Source: Candidatus Poribacteria bacterium (GTDB taxonomy: Bacteria > Poribacteria > WGA-4E > WGA-3G). Taken from it: a stretch of DNA of 55,671 bases. Position 1 is the first letter of the stretch, and the number at the start of each line of letters is the position of its first letter. The stretch spans positions 1 to 55,671 of the forward strand of contig JAJDTJ010000069.1 of NCBI GenBank assembly GCA_022827225.1. The letters run 5' to 3'. The notes under the pieces were generated by a model, which did not search any database, was not told the DNA's origin, and worked only from the letters and a program-made list of their open reading frames with translations. Positions 18,519 through 27,995 of this stretch are shown piece after piece. Position numbers and translations under genes: made by a program.

Positions 18519-20528
18519 TTGAAGAAAAAGATTGGAGCGTTCTCCATAGTCACGCTACTGATTGCCGGAATTCTGTTGAACGGAAGCCTCGCGCAGGATC
18601 GGACACAATGGCATTTTGCCGAAGGTGCGAAAATGCGGCTCGGAAAAGGCAGGATAAACGACATACAGTTTTCACCAGATGGCAGTCGATTCGCAGTGGC
18701 AACTTCTATCGGTATTTGGATGTATGATGCTCATACTGGCGAAGAACTTTCCGTACTTGCCGTGCTCCCGGGTGGAGGACGCATGGTCACAACTATAGCA
18801 TTCTCACCGGATGGACGCACCCTTGCCAGCGGCGAATTCGACGGTGTTGGAAGATTATGGGATGTCCTTACCGGCAAACCTATAGCCACTTTTAAAGAAG
18901 TTTCCAGTCCCCGATACGCGGGACTTACAACACTCGTCTTCTCTAAAAATGGTAAAAAACTCATGGGTGCCACGATTCGGGAAATTAGCGCGTGGAAACT
19001 GGGTGAAGATATAGCCCCTCCAACGCTCTTGAAAACAATCAAAGGTCAGAAATCGTGGCAGGGCAATATGGTGGGCGATGTGCTGATGTTACTTTCACCG
19101 GATACACGTCTGCTTGCCAACACGACTACGGATTGGAAAAATAGCATTTTCCAAATCCAGTTGTGGGATACTGCCACTGGAAAGCTCTCTCATATCTTGA
19201 CTGGACACACACGATGGATTAAGTCTATAGCGTTTTCAGCCGATAGTAAGACGCTGGTGAGTGGCGACGGACACGAAACGATTCGGCTGTGGGATACCAC
19301 TACTGGGAAACTCAAGGCTACATTGAATTGGAGACGTGGCATTTCAACGCACGCATTAGCGTTCTCGCCGAACGGTGGACTCATCGCAAGCGCACATTAT
19401 TATGGTGTCAAGTTATGGGATAACACTATCAAACCGAAACAACAGACAGACGATGCTATTGGTGATTATCAACACACTTTAGAAATTGACGAACATAAGG
19501 ACTACGTTTCTAAGTTGGCATTTTCGCCAGACGGAAAAACACTGCTCACTGGAAGCAAAGACGGTACGATTCAGGCATGGGATACAGCGACCGGCAGCCA
19601 CCGCTTTACTGTTGGTACCGGATATATTGAAGGCACTCGCGATTTGATGTTTAACCTAAACGGCGATACTCTCATAAGTCTGAATCGACCTTTCAATCCG
19701 GAAGGAAACCTTCAACAGCAACGATGGGATCTCAACACAGGGAGCCAACTGTCCACTCGCTTTTTGGGTATAGATACGTCCAGTATGATCCTATCACCGG
19801 ATGGTAAAATGCTTGCTGGGCACGACTCCGGCAACAAATGCGTTTTATGGGATATTAACACTGACCCACCACGTATCATTGACCGGTTTATTTTGGAGGG
19901 GTTCCGGGGGTCCGGTTCAAATGTCAAATTCGCATTCTCCGCAGATGGGGAGATGTTGGCAACAGGAGGCGAAGATGGTTTGGTTCACGTGTGGAACCTT
20001 ATTGAATCTAAAAAAATTCGACATCGGTTTACAGTCAAAGGCCATAAACACAATATTAGAACGTTGGCATTTTCACCGGATGCGGAAATGCTTGCAAGCG
20101 GCGGTGAAGGCGGAACGCTCTGCTTGTGGCGTGTGTCAGATGGTGCATCGCTTTTTACATCCACAGCACATAAATCGTTGATCAACACAGTGGCGTTTTC
20201 ACCAGATAGCAAAATCCTCGCAAGTGGCGGTAAGGAACTTTTTTTGTGGGACCCTGTGACCGGTACACAACTCGACACAAGCCCTCGAAAAATACGTGCC
20301 TGGATCTCGAAAATCGTATTTTCACCGGACGGCAACACGCTTGTCGTCGGGAATTGGGACGGTATCCTCGAATTATGGGATGTCCGCCCGGGTGGGCTTT
20401 TGTCCACTCACACAGGACACACATGGTGGGTCGAGGTGCTGAAATTCTCCCCAGATGGTAAGACACTCGTGAGTGGCAGTTTTTGGGACGGCACAATCCT
20501 TCTCTGGGACTGGAAAACACTTAAGTAA
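18519..20528 (+). CDS. Secreted 14-blade WD40 protein, array gene 7 (subtype B)
   Basis: As in array gene 4, translation probably begins at a TTG (18519) preceded by AAAAAAGGAG, giving 669 residues and a signal peptide ending at GSLAQ. Fourteen blade motifs are seen (SIGIWMYD to GTILLWD). It is highly similar to array gene 4 along its whole length, including the linker KPKQQTDDAIGDYQHTLEI, the reduced blade QQQRWD and the end FWDGTILLWDWKTLK. Blade 3 (REISAWK) is irregular in both copies. The conserved use of a rare start codon in two paralogues supports duplication of a whole segment rather than independent origin. Confidence 0.9.
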   Translation: MKKKIGAFSIVTLLIAGILLNGSLAQDRTQWHFAEGAKMRLGKGRINDIQFSPDGSRFAVATSIGIWMYDAHTGEELSVLAVLPGGGRMVTTIAFSPDGRTLASGEFDGVGRLWDVLTGKPIATFKEVSSPRYAGLTTLVFSKNGKKLMGATIREISAWKLGEDIAPPTLLKTIKGQKSWQGNMVGDVLMLLSPDTRLLANTTTDWKNSIFQIQLWDTATGKLSHILTGHTRWIKSIAFSADSKTLVSGDGHETIRLWDTTTGKLKATLNWRRGISTHALAFSPNGGLIASAHYYGVKLWDNTIKPKQQTDDAIGDYQHTLEIDEHKDYVSKLAFSPDGKTLLTGSKDGTIQAWDTATGSHRFTVGTGYIEGTRDLMFNLNGDTLISLNRPFNPEGNLQQQRWDLNTGSQLSTRFLGIDTSSMILSPDGKMLAGHDSGNKCVLWDINTDPPRIIDRFILEGFRGSGSNVKFAFSADGEMLATGGEDGLVHVWNLIESKKIRHRFTVKGHKHNIRTLAFSPDAEMLASGGEGGTLCLWRVSDGASLFTSTAHKSLINTVAFSPDSKILASGGKELFLWDPVTGTQLDTSPRKIRAWISKIVFSPDGNTLVVGNWDGILELWDVRPGGLLSTHTGHTWWVEVLKFSPDGKTLVSGSFWDGTILLWDWKTLK

Positions 20529-20592
20529 ACCGGTAATTGATAATGGTGTTACAGTTATAGCGTATTCTGATACTACAAAAAGGATTTTGAAA

Positions 20593-22374
20593 ATGAAAAA
20601 GCGGATACTTTTCTATATTGCCTTTCTGTCAATTTTGAGTCTCTTATTGTCAAATAGAAGTCTCGCCCAGGAATATACGCAATGGCAGTTACCGGAAGGT
20701 GCGAAAATGCGACTCGGAAAAGGCGAGATAAGTGATATTAAGTTCTCTCCTGATGGCAGCCTATTGGCTGTAGGTACAAGCATCGGGATTTGGATCTATG
20801 ACGTTCAATCTCTAAAAGAAGTTGCCTTCTTGAAATCAGAGCTTCATCAGATAAACGCGATCACGTTTATTGATAACGGTGCAACACTCGTAAGCGCAAG
20901 TGAAGGTGGCATGATTTTAACTTGGAAAATCAGCACTGAAAGTCCTCTTATCAATCCGGCCCCTCCGAAAACGCTTCGTCGATTATATGGAACCGGACAT
21001 TTTTGGGGATCAACATTGTCGAATGATAGCACCCAACTTGCTATTGGAGACGGAAGCGGTTCGATCAGTTTGTGGGACCTACGCACGGGCAACAAAATTT
21101 CCACCTTTAAAGCGCATTCGGATAGTATATATGGCTTAGCATTTTCACCCGATGGAAGCATTCTGGTAAGTGGGAGTTGGGACTCAACGATTCATCTATG
21201 GGACGTTGCCACTCAAAACCGCCGCCAAACCTTAACTGGCTTATCTCATACGCATGCTTTAGCATTTAGTCCTGATGGGAAAAGCGTCGCGAATGGGAAT
21301 TTTGGCGGTGGTCTTCAGTCTTGGAATCTTGAAACTCAACAAAAACTTGTTACATTCAAAGGACATACTGATGCTATACAGGCAGTGACGTTTTCGCCAG
21401 ATGGAAAAATGTTAGCAAGCGGTAGTTGGGATGCTACCATTCGATTGTGGGACACCCATACCGGTGACGAAATCGGAATCATAACTGGGCACCCGCATTT
21501 CGTTGAGCAGATGGCATTTTCACCCAATGGAAAAACCGCCGCTGGTGCTTCCAGAGGTGTTATTCATTTATGGGATGCTGATACCGGTAAAGAACTTTCT
21601 TCTACGAAGAGACATCACGGATTAATCAGAGAATTGGCATTTTCTAATGACAGTCATTCACTTGCCAGTGTGAGCATCGGTATCAGCCTCAAGGTTGTGG
21701 ATGTTGCCACTAACCGAGAACTTTTTACACAAACTTTCAAAGGACATAAGAATAACGTCTGGTCAATCTCTTTCTCTCCGGACCGAACCGTGCTTGCAAG
21801 TGGTAGCCGAGGAAATAGGATCCGGTTGTGGAACGTTGCTGTTGGCGATCAACGGAAATTGATTCGCACTAACCACAAAGAAGGTATTGGGGCATTAGCG
21901 TTTTCTTCTGACGGTACGCTGCTTGCTACGGGTAGTCAGGATGGCACAATTCAAGGATGGGATACTACCACTGGTACAGAGTATTTTACGCTCCGTGGAC
22001 ATACGAAAAAGGTAGAGATGTTAGTATTTTCACCAGACGGAAAAATGTTGGCAAGTGGCAGCTGGGATGGCACAATGCGTTTATGGGATATCGAAGCGAA
22101 AACCCAAATTTCTCAACGTGGCAGATTTATGGGCGGAATTATTGCCGTGCAATTTTCTCTTGACGGTAAAACGGTTGTCTGTTCTACCCAATCAAAAGTA
22201 ATTCAGTTGTGGCAAGTAGACGACGAACGCCAGGTTCCATCTGCTATGCTCACCGGACATAACGGCTGGATCAGAAATCTGGCATTCTCTGAGGATGGCA
22301 AAACGCTCGCAAGTGGAAGCGATGATGGCACAATCCTTTTGTGGGATTGGGAAAAAATAGACCCTGTTCACTAA
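20593..22374 (+). CDS. Secreted WD40 protein, array gene 8 (13 visible blades)
   Basis: From ATG 20593 the protein has 593 residues, the shortest pure WD40 member. The signal peptide (MKKRILFYIAFLSILSLLL) and cap LPEGAKMRLGKGEISDIKFS match the array, but after blade 1 the sequence leaves both subtypes A and B. Only 13 blade-ending motifs are visible (SIGIWIYD to GTILLWD), one less than in eight neighbours; one blade may be hidden in the poorly matching stretch before the third motif (TLRRLYGTGHFWGST). Blade 8 ends LKVVD rather than WD. The end DWEKIDPVH differs from the KTLKK tails. Confidence 0.88.
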   Translation: MKKRILFYIAFLSILSLLLSNRSLAQEYTQWQLPEGAKMRLGKGEISDIKFSPDGSLLAVGTSIGIWIYDVQSLKEVAFLKSELHQINAITFIDNGATLVSASEGGMILTWKISTESPLINPAPPKTLRRLYGTGHFWGSTLSNDSTQLAIGDGSGSISLWDLRTGNKISTFKAHSDSIYGLAFSPDGSILVSGSWDSTIHLWDVATQNRRQTLTGLSHTHALAFSPDGKSVANGNFGGGLQSWNLETQQKLVTFKGHTDAIQAVTFSPDGKMLASGSWDATIRLWDTHTGDEIGIITGHPHFVEQMAFSPNGKTAAGASRGVIHLWDADTGKELSSTKRHHGLIRELAFSNDSHSLASVSIGISLKVVDVATNRELFTQTFKGHKNNVWSISFSPDRTVLASGSRGNRIRLWNVAVGDQRKLIRTNHKEGIGALAFSSDGTLLATGSQDGTIQGWDTTTGTEYFTLRGHTKKVEMLVFSPDGKMLASGSWDGTMRLWDIEAKTQISQRGRFMGGIIAVQFSLDGKTVVCSTQSKVIQLWQVDDERQVPSAMLTGHNGWIRNLAFSEDGKTLASGSDDGTILLWDWEKIDPVH

Positions 22375-22413
22375 AATAGATCGCACACAATTTTGTCGAA
22401 AAGGAGGTCAAAA

Positions 22414-24381
22414 ATGAAAAAACCAGCTTTTTCCTTCACCGCATTGCTGTTAATATTGAACCTATTTCTATCAAACGGATTCGCGCAGGATTACACGCAA
22501 TGGCGTTTACCTGACGGCGCGAAAGTACGGATTGGTAAAGGAAAAATTAAAGACGTTAAGTTTTCACCGGACAATACTCAGTTAGCAGTCGCAACCACAA
22601 TTGGCGTATGGCTCTATGACGCACAAACCGGGGCAGAAATTGCCCTCTTAAAAGAACGTCGGCTTGGGCACAGAACCGCAAATACACTTGCATTCTCACC
22701 GGACGGCAAAACGCTCGCAAGTGGACTTTGGCCCTATAGTGGCCCGATTCAGTTATGGGACATCACTACCGGCGAGAAGTCTGCTACTTTGGGAGTCGGA
22801 ATCGGTACGATCAAAGCGATGACATTTTCTGGAGATGGTTCTCTGCTTTTTTGTGGACATTTACCGAGAGACGCGAAGATTAAGATTAACGCATGGGAGA
22901 TCGCTACTGGTCGTGAAGTGGTTAGCTTCTCCGGTTCACAAAAATCACGGAGTGGGCTTAATACTCCGTTGGTAATTTCGCAAGATGCACGTTTTATGGT
23001 TGGTGCCACTGATAATATTGTTAGGATATGGGATGTACAAAAGAAAAAGTTACATCGTACCTTAAAAAAAGATGCTGGTGTTCCGGATCGAAGCAGCCTT
23101 GCGCAGGCCTTGGCATTTTCTCCTGATGGGAAAACGCTTGCCTCTGGAAGAACGGCGCTCCGATTATGGGACGTAGAGACGGGTAATGAATTAGTTAAAC
23201 TCCCGGAGCAACCACGTGTTGTTGGAACCTTAGCTTTCTCACCGAATGGAGAAATTCTGGTAACGGGGAACTACGCTGGCACAATTTTATTGTGGAATCT
23301 GCCCACACAGAACTATCTCTTTCCTGCAGCACTCGCGCACGGCACGCTACCCGTTTTATCTTTTGCATTCACCACAGATAGCCAAACGCTGGCCAGTGGG
23401 GGCGCGGACGGAACCATCAGAGGATGGGATTTGACAAGCAAAAACCAACATCTAATGATACAGGGACATACAGGAAATGTGCGAGGCTTACAATTTCTTG
23501 AAAATGGAACGACGCTTTTTAGTTGTGGAACTGATGGCACTTTTCGATATTGGCACTCTGAAACGGGTAAAGAGCGGTTAATTCCAACAGAACAGAAGTG
23601 GTATGTCTTTTCCGCTGCATTATCTAAAGACGGCAAAATGATTGCAAGTGGAAATGTAGATGGGTTAGTCCGTTTGTGGGATACCGCATCTCACACGATA
23701 ATCGCTACCCTTACCGGGCACACTCACGGTAGTGTTATCAGGTTTTTGCAGTTTTCGGAGGATGGCAAAACTCTTGGGAGTGCCAGTTTTCGAGGCGAAG
23801 CGATTGTTTGGGATGTACCAAATCGTAAACAACTCCATTTTTTACCCGGTGACCATTCAACTAATGTTAGACCCTCAATATTTGCGTTCTCATCTGATCT
23901 GAAAAAAATTGCGTTCATCGGTTCAGGCAAAAAAATTCAACTGTGGGATATCAGCGCAGATAAGGTATACACCTTAAAAAGGGATTTATCCATCACAAAC
24001 GTTTTCGCAAATCGGGATTTCAGAGCATTGGCGTTCTCACCGGATGGACGCACGCTGGCAAGCGGTAACTGGAGCGGCGATATTCATTTATGGGATACTG
24101 AAACGCATCGTCGTTTGACAGGTGTTATTGAGGCTAACGGGACTATTGATGCGTTGAAGTTTTCGCCTGACGGAAGAACCCTTGCCAAAGGTGGCTCCCT
24201 GGGTTTTGTTGAACTATGGGATGTTGAAACAAGAACCCAGATTTGGTGGAACCATTCTGCCCACGCCGACTCGGTCACTCGCTTCGCATTTACACCGGAT
24301 AGCAAGACTTTTGTCAGTGGAAGCGATGATGGGACAATGCTTCTCTGGGATCCGAAAAACATCAGGCACAAAGATAGATAA
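22414..24381 (+). CDS. Secreted 14-blade WD40 protein, array gene 9 (subtype A)
   Basis: The ATG at 22414 has a strong AAAAGGAGG at good spacing and gives 655 residues starting MKKPAFSFTALLLIL. The cap is LPDGAKVRIGKGKIKDVKFS. Fourteen blade motifs run from TIGVWLYD to GTMLLWD. It is an A-type member (LASGLWPYSGPIQLWD in blade 2, INAWEIATGREV in blade 3) but more diverged than genes 3 and 6 are from each other. Its stop codon TAA at 24379-24381 touches an ATG at 24381; the next gene more likely starts at 24432. Confidence 0.9.
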   Translation: MKKPAFSFTALLLILNLFLSNGFAQDYTQWRLPDGAKVRIGKGKIKDVKFSPDNTQLAVATTIGVWLYDAQTGAEIALLKERRLGHRTANTLAFSPDGKTLASGLWPYSGPIQLWDITTGEKSATLGVGIGTIKAMTFSGDGSLLFCGHLPRDAKIKINAWEIATGREVVSFSGSQKSRSGLNTPLVISQDARFMVGATDNIVRIWDVQKKKLHRTLKKDAGVPDRSSLAQALAFSPDGKTLASGRTALRLWDVETGNELVKLPEQPRVVGTLAFSPNGEILVTGNYAGTILLWNLPTQNYLFPAALAHGTLPVLSFAFTTDSQTLASGGADGTIRGWDLTSKNQHLMIQGHTGNVRGLQFLENGTTLFSCGTDGTFRYWHSETGKERLIPTEQKWYVFSAALSKDGKMIASGNVDGLVRLWDTASHTIIATLTGHTHGSVIRFLQFSEDGKTLGSASFRGEAIVWDVPNRKQLHFLPGDHSTNVRPSIFAFSSDLKKIAFIGSGKKIQLWDISADKVYTLKRDLSITNVFANRDFRALAFSPDGRTLASGNWSGDIHLWDTETHRRLTGVIEANGTIDALKFSPDGRTLAKGGSLGFVELWDVETRTQIWWNHSAHADSVTRFAFTPDSKTFVSGSDDGTMLLWDPKNIRHKDR

Positions 24382-24431
24382 TGCATACCGATTCGTCAAA
24401 CAACTCTAAAATAAAAAAAGGAGATTCGATT

Positions 24432-26534
24432 ATGAAAGAAAAAGGACTGTTTTTTATAATTTTCTTGTTGACTGTAATTCTTTGGTCAAGCAAGAGCCTT
24501 GCGCAGGAGTACACACAGGGACACTTACCAGAAGGCGCGAAAATGCGCATTGGCAAAGGGGCGGCAAGTGACATCACCTTTACCCCAGATGGCACGCAAT
24601 TTGCTGTCACTACCAATATTGGCATCTGGATATATGATGCGAAAACGGGTGCAGAAATTACCTCGCTTACGCAACCTGGCCGCGGTTACGGGAAAATAGC
24701 ATTCTCACCAGATGGGAACGTCTTCGCTTGTGCAACGGGCAGTAACGGACGTGGAGAGGTTCAGTTGTGGGACAAAGCTACTGGTGAACTTATCACAACG
24801 CTACCGTCACCTACGGGCATCTCCTCTCTATTTTTTTCTGAGGATGGCACGAAACTCGCCTGTGCTGGCTCTTTTGGACGTGTTCATGTATGGGAGATTA
24901 GCCCCGAAACACCTCCCGTGCTTGTTACAGATATAAGATTATATTTTGAAAATTGGAGTGATCTTTGGCTAACTGAACTCTCACCGGATGGGCGTTTTCT
25001 TGCTATCACAATACCCAATTGGGAAGATAAAGGCTTCTCAATCCAATTGTGGGATGGTAAGACAGGAGAACTCTGGCATACTTTGACGGGTCATACACGA
25101 TCGATTACCGCGCTAAGCTTTTCACCCGACAGCAAGACATTAGTCAGTGGTGATGAGTATGAAACAGTTCGTGTGTGGGATACTGAATCCGGCAGCCTAC
25201 AATCGATAATGCGGTGGCGGGATCGCACCTCAACCCATGCGTTAGCATTTTCGCCGAAGGGTAGATTTCTTACCAGTGGGCATCCGGATGTGGTTCGCTT
25301 GTGGCATTATACGGTTGGCGAGGCGCAACACTGGGATTATGCAATCGGTGACTACCAAAACATCATGGATTTAAAAGCACACAAAGACTCTGTTTACAGA
25401 TTCGCATTTTCGTCTGATGAATTGACGCTGCTCACTGCCAGTAAAGATGGCACCATTATCGCATGGGATACGACCACCGGTAACCAACGTTTTACGTGCG
25501 AAGGGCACGAGCAAGGTATCCAAGTTGTAGTAAGTTACCAAAAGTTCCATGTCGTTGCCCACAATCTGGACGAAACTGAAGACCTCAAGGCTGAATGTAA
25601 AGCGTACCTCGGTGAAGGTGTACGACTTGCGGACTGGAATGACATCCTTGCCTATTACCAGGCAGGCGGTTCAATGGCGGATTTTATCGCTGAACTCAAA
25701 GTACCGCTCGAGTATGTTGATCCTGGGGATATGGAAGCTATCCCGAACACCGGCTATCGTATTTCAAGGAACGGTGAACTGCGGTGGGGCAACGGAGATC
25801 GCCACTATTTTTTTGCGCGGCATGATCACGTCAAGCGAGCAGATTTTTTAGCACACGACAACATTGACAATTACTTACTATCACTGGGTTCATGGTTCGG
25901 CAAGGGTGGCTTCGCCCTCTGTTATGGGGACCTCAATAGCACAGAGCCGCCCCCGGAGCCGGAGGTCATTGACACCAACCAGATGGGGAACCGCTCCATG
26001 CCAGCTATTGTACCAAATACCGCCGAACCGGTGCTGACACCGGTAGTGAGTTACCAGAAGTTCCACGTCGTTGCCCACAATCTGGATGAGACGCAAGACC
26101 TCAAGGCTGAATGTAAGAAACAACTCGGCGCAGGCGTGCGACTTGCGGACTGGAATGACATCCTCGCCTATCACCAGGCAGGCGGTTCAATGGCGGATTT
26201 TATCGCCGAACTCGAAATACCGCTTGAGTATGTTGATCCTGGGGATCTGGAAGCTATCCCGAACGCCTCCTATCGTATTTCAAGGAACGGTGAACTGTGG
26301 TGGGAGGACGGAAATCGCCACTATTTTTTTGCTCGGCACGACCGCATCAAACGAGCCGGTTTTTTAGCACACGACAACATCGACAATTACTTGCTATCAT
26401 TGGGTTCATGGTTCGGCAAGGGTGGCTTCGCCCTCTGTTATGGGGACCTCAATAGCACGGTGCCACCGCCAGATCCGCCAGAACCACCAGACGTTATTTT
26501 ATCACCGCCTGACGCTCGACTGTTTGATCGATGA
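24432..26534 (+). CDS. Secreted WD40 protein with one propeller and two copies of an unrecognised domain, array gene 10
   Basis: Starting at ATG 24432 (RBS AAAAAAAGGAG) the protein has 700 residues. The signal peptide and cap match the array. Exactly seven blade motifs follow (NIGIWIYD, GEVQLWD, GRVHVWE, FSIQLWD, ETVRVWD, DVVRLWH, GTIIAWD), and the last two blades resemble subtype B. Then, instead of a second propeller, come two copies of a domain of about 138 residues (365-503 and 537-675). Both contain FHVVAHNLDET, ADWNDILAYxQAGGSMADF, a DPGDxEAIPN motif, HYFFARHD, LAHDNIDNYLLSLGSWFGKG and two conserved cysteines (AECK, ALCYGD). A proline-rich linker separates them and a proline-rich tail follows. 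I do not recognise the domain. Confidence 0.88.
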   Translation: MKEKGLFFIIFLLTVILWSSKSLAQEYTQGHLPEGAKMRIGKGAASDITFTPDGTQFAVTTNIGIWIYDAKTGAEITSLTQPGRGYGKIAFSPDGNVFACATGSNGRGEVQLWDKATGELITTLPSPTGISSLFFSEDGTKLACAGSFGRVHVWEISPETPPVLVTDIRLYFENWSDLWLTELSPDGRFLAITIPNWEDKGFSIQLWDGKTGELWHTLTGHTRSITALSFSPDSKTLVSGDEYETVRVWDTESGSLQSIMRWRDRTSTHALAFSPKGRFLTSGHPDVVRLWHYTVGEAQHWDYAIGDYQNIMDLKAHKDSVYRFAFSSDELTLLTASKDGTIIAWDTTTGNQRFTCEGHEQGIQVVVSYQKFHVVAHNLDETEDLKAECKAYLGEGVRLADWNDILAYYQAGGSMADFIAELKVPLEYVDPGDMEAIPNTGYRISRNGELRWGNGDRHYFFARHDHVKRADFLAHDNIDNYLLSLGSWFGKGGFALCYGDLNSTEPPPEPEVIDTNQMGNRSMPAIVPNTAEPVLTPVVSYQKFHVVAHNLDETQDLKAECKKQLGAGVRLADWNDILAYHQAGGSMADFIAELEIPLEYVDPGDLEAIPNASYRISRNGELWWEDGNRHYFFARHDRIKRAGFLAHDNIDNYLLSLGSWFGKGGFALCYGDLNSTVPPPDPPEPPDVILSPPDARLFDR
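25527..26456 (+). repeat. Direct repeat encoding the duplicated domain of array gene 10
   Basis: Two segments of about 414 bp (25527-25940 and 26043-26456) are offset by 516 bp and nearly identical at the nucleotide level, including long identical runs at their 3' ends. This indicates a recent in-gene duplication. Confidence 0.85.
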
Positions 26535-26553
26535 GACGCATGCAGAAAACGGT

Positions 26554-27990
26554 TTACATCTCCGCCAACTTCTTCTGTAGCCACTTTGTCATCGGTGCGT
26601 ATCCCGGATCGCAGACTTCGATGAAGTGTCCAGGTAAGGGTTGACCGATGAGTGCCTCGACATCCCGCCGTCGTTCAGCGACAACGGTCGGATGGTCACT
26701 CGCGACGTTCAGCTTCTCCTCTGGATCGTTCCGGACATCAAAGAGTTCGTCCCCTCTCTCATCGGTATAGCCGACGGAGGTACAGAAGTTCCAGTGGTTA
26801 TCGCGCACACTGACATGTCCGCGCGCATTGCCGGTAGCGAAGCCAGCCCACCCCGTGATAATCCGATTGCGGAGTGCTGCTTTCTCTTGCGTGACGAGTT
26901 GCCACATATCCTCGCCATCCGTCCAACCGCACGGAATATCCAGCAGATTCAGGAGCGTCGGCATCAGGTCGTGGTTCTGCACAAAAGCGGAAATGTCCCT
27001 GTCATTCGGGCCCTCTGGGTGCCGGATCATCAAGTTCAGCTGCGTATTGAATGGGTGTAGTTTGTTCGCGCCTTTCCCGAAGCTCCCATGGTCCCGGAGT
27101 TGCGTACCGTGATCGGACATCAGCACAACCAATGTTTCGTCTTTGATGTTCAGCTGCTCTATCTTATCAAGCAGTACACCGACCCATTTATCGACGAACG
27201 TGACCTCACCGAGGTAGAGTGCCTCGATTCGGCGGCGTTCATCTTCTGTGGGACCGTCGCCTTCGTTGGCACCGCCCGGTGTGATGAAATCTTTCCCAGA
27301 ATAGTCAGGAAAATAGAGATCGGCATAAGACTTCGGTGGGTCCCAGGGTTCATGGGGATCGAAACTATCCACCCATAAGAAGAACGGACCGACGGTGTGG
27401 TTATCCTGAAGCCAGTCAGCTGCAGCACGAAAGACACGGGCGCAACTATAGTCATCTTCGGATTGGCGGTGTCGTTGACCGAGTAGATAGTTGACGAGTC
27501 CGGCGTGCCGTCGCCAGTTGATGGGTTCACGGACATGGTTTCGGAGTTGTTCTTCAATTAATCTCGGATCGCCGCTCTGCCAGTTATCGGATTCCTGTCC
27601 GCGGATGAAGTCGAAATGTGCGAACCCGCGCGAGAAATTCATCGTCGGCTTGAACATGTGATATGTATCGGCAATGAGTGCAGTAAGGTAGCCGCGTTCG
27701 AGCAAGACCTCGGCAATCGTGTCCTGTTCGGGTGGAATCTTATGCCAACCCGGGGCGTGATGCCAATGCCCACGTCGGTCGAAATTATATCTCCACGGGA
27801 AACTCCGCATCCCTGTAAAGTTGCCACGACGTATCTGAAGCGTCGGTTGTCCTTCGCCAAACGCGCGAGTGAAACGGACAGACTCCGATGCCAATGCATC
27901 GAGGTTAGGCGTTTGTACGTGGCTATATTTTTTCCCTTCGCCGATGATGTCGGCACGGAACGTGTCTAAACAGATACAGACAATATTCAT
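26554..27990 (-). CDS. Sulfatase / alkaline-phosphatase superfamily hydrolase with Thr at the nucleophile position
   Basis: The 478-residue protein has the sulfatase fold signature: VCICLDTFRAD at the start (first metal-binding Asp), TPNLDALA, and later LMSDHGTQLRDHGSFGKG with the second metal-binding Asp-His pair and a conserved Lys. The segment that normally reads CxPxR, the formylglycine site, is GQPTLQIRRGNFTG, so Thr replaces Cys. Such DTxRAD-type members cannot form formylglycine and may act as phosphoesterases or use Thr directly; the substrate is unknown. No signal peptide is seen, so it may be cytoplasmic. It lies 5 bp downstream of pyrF, probably in one transcript, and converges with the WD40 array with only 19 bp between stop codons. 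Confidence 0.85.
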   Translation of the reverse strand: MNIVCICLDTFRADIIGEGKKYSHVQTPNLDALASESVRFTRAFGEGQPTLQIRRGNFTGMRSFPWRYNFDRRGHWHHAPGWHKIPPEQDTIAEVLLERGYLTALIADTYHMFKPTMNFSRGFAHFDFIRGQESDNWQSGDPRLIEEQLRNHVREPINWRRHAGLVNYLLGQRHRQSEDDYSCARVFRAAADWLQDNHTVGPFFLWVDSFDPHEPWDPPKSYADLYFPDYSGKDFITPGGANEGDGPTEDERRRIEALYLGEVTFVDKWVGVLLDKIEQLNIKDETLVVLMSDHGTQLRDHGSFGKGANKLHPFNTQLNLMIRHPEGPNDRDISAFVQNHDLMPTLLNLLDIPCGWTDGEDMWQLVTQEKAALRNRIITGWAGFATGNARGHVSVRDNHWNFCTSVGYTDERGDELFDVRNDPEEKLNVASDHPTVVAERRRDVEALIGQPLPGHFIEVCDPGYAPMTKWLQKKLAEM

Positions 27991-27995
27991 GTTTT

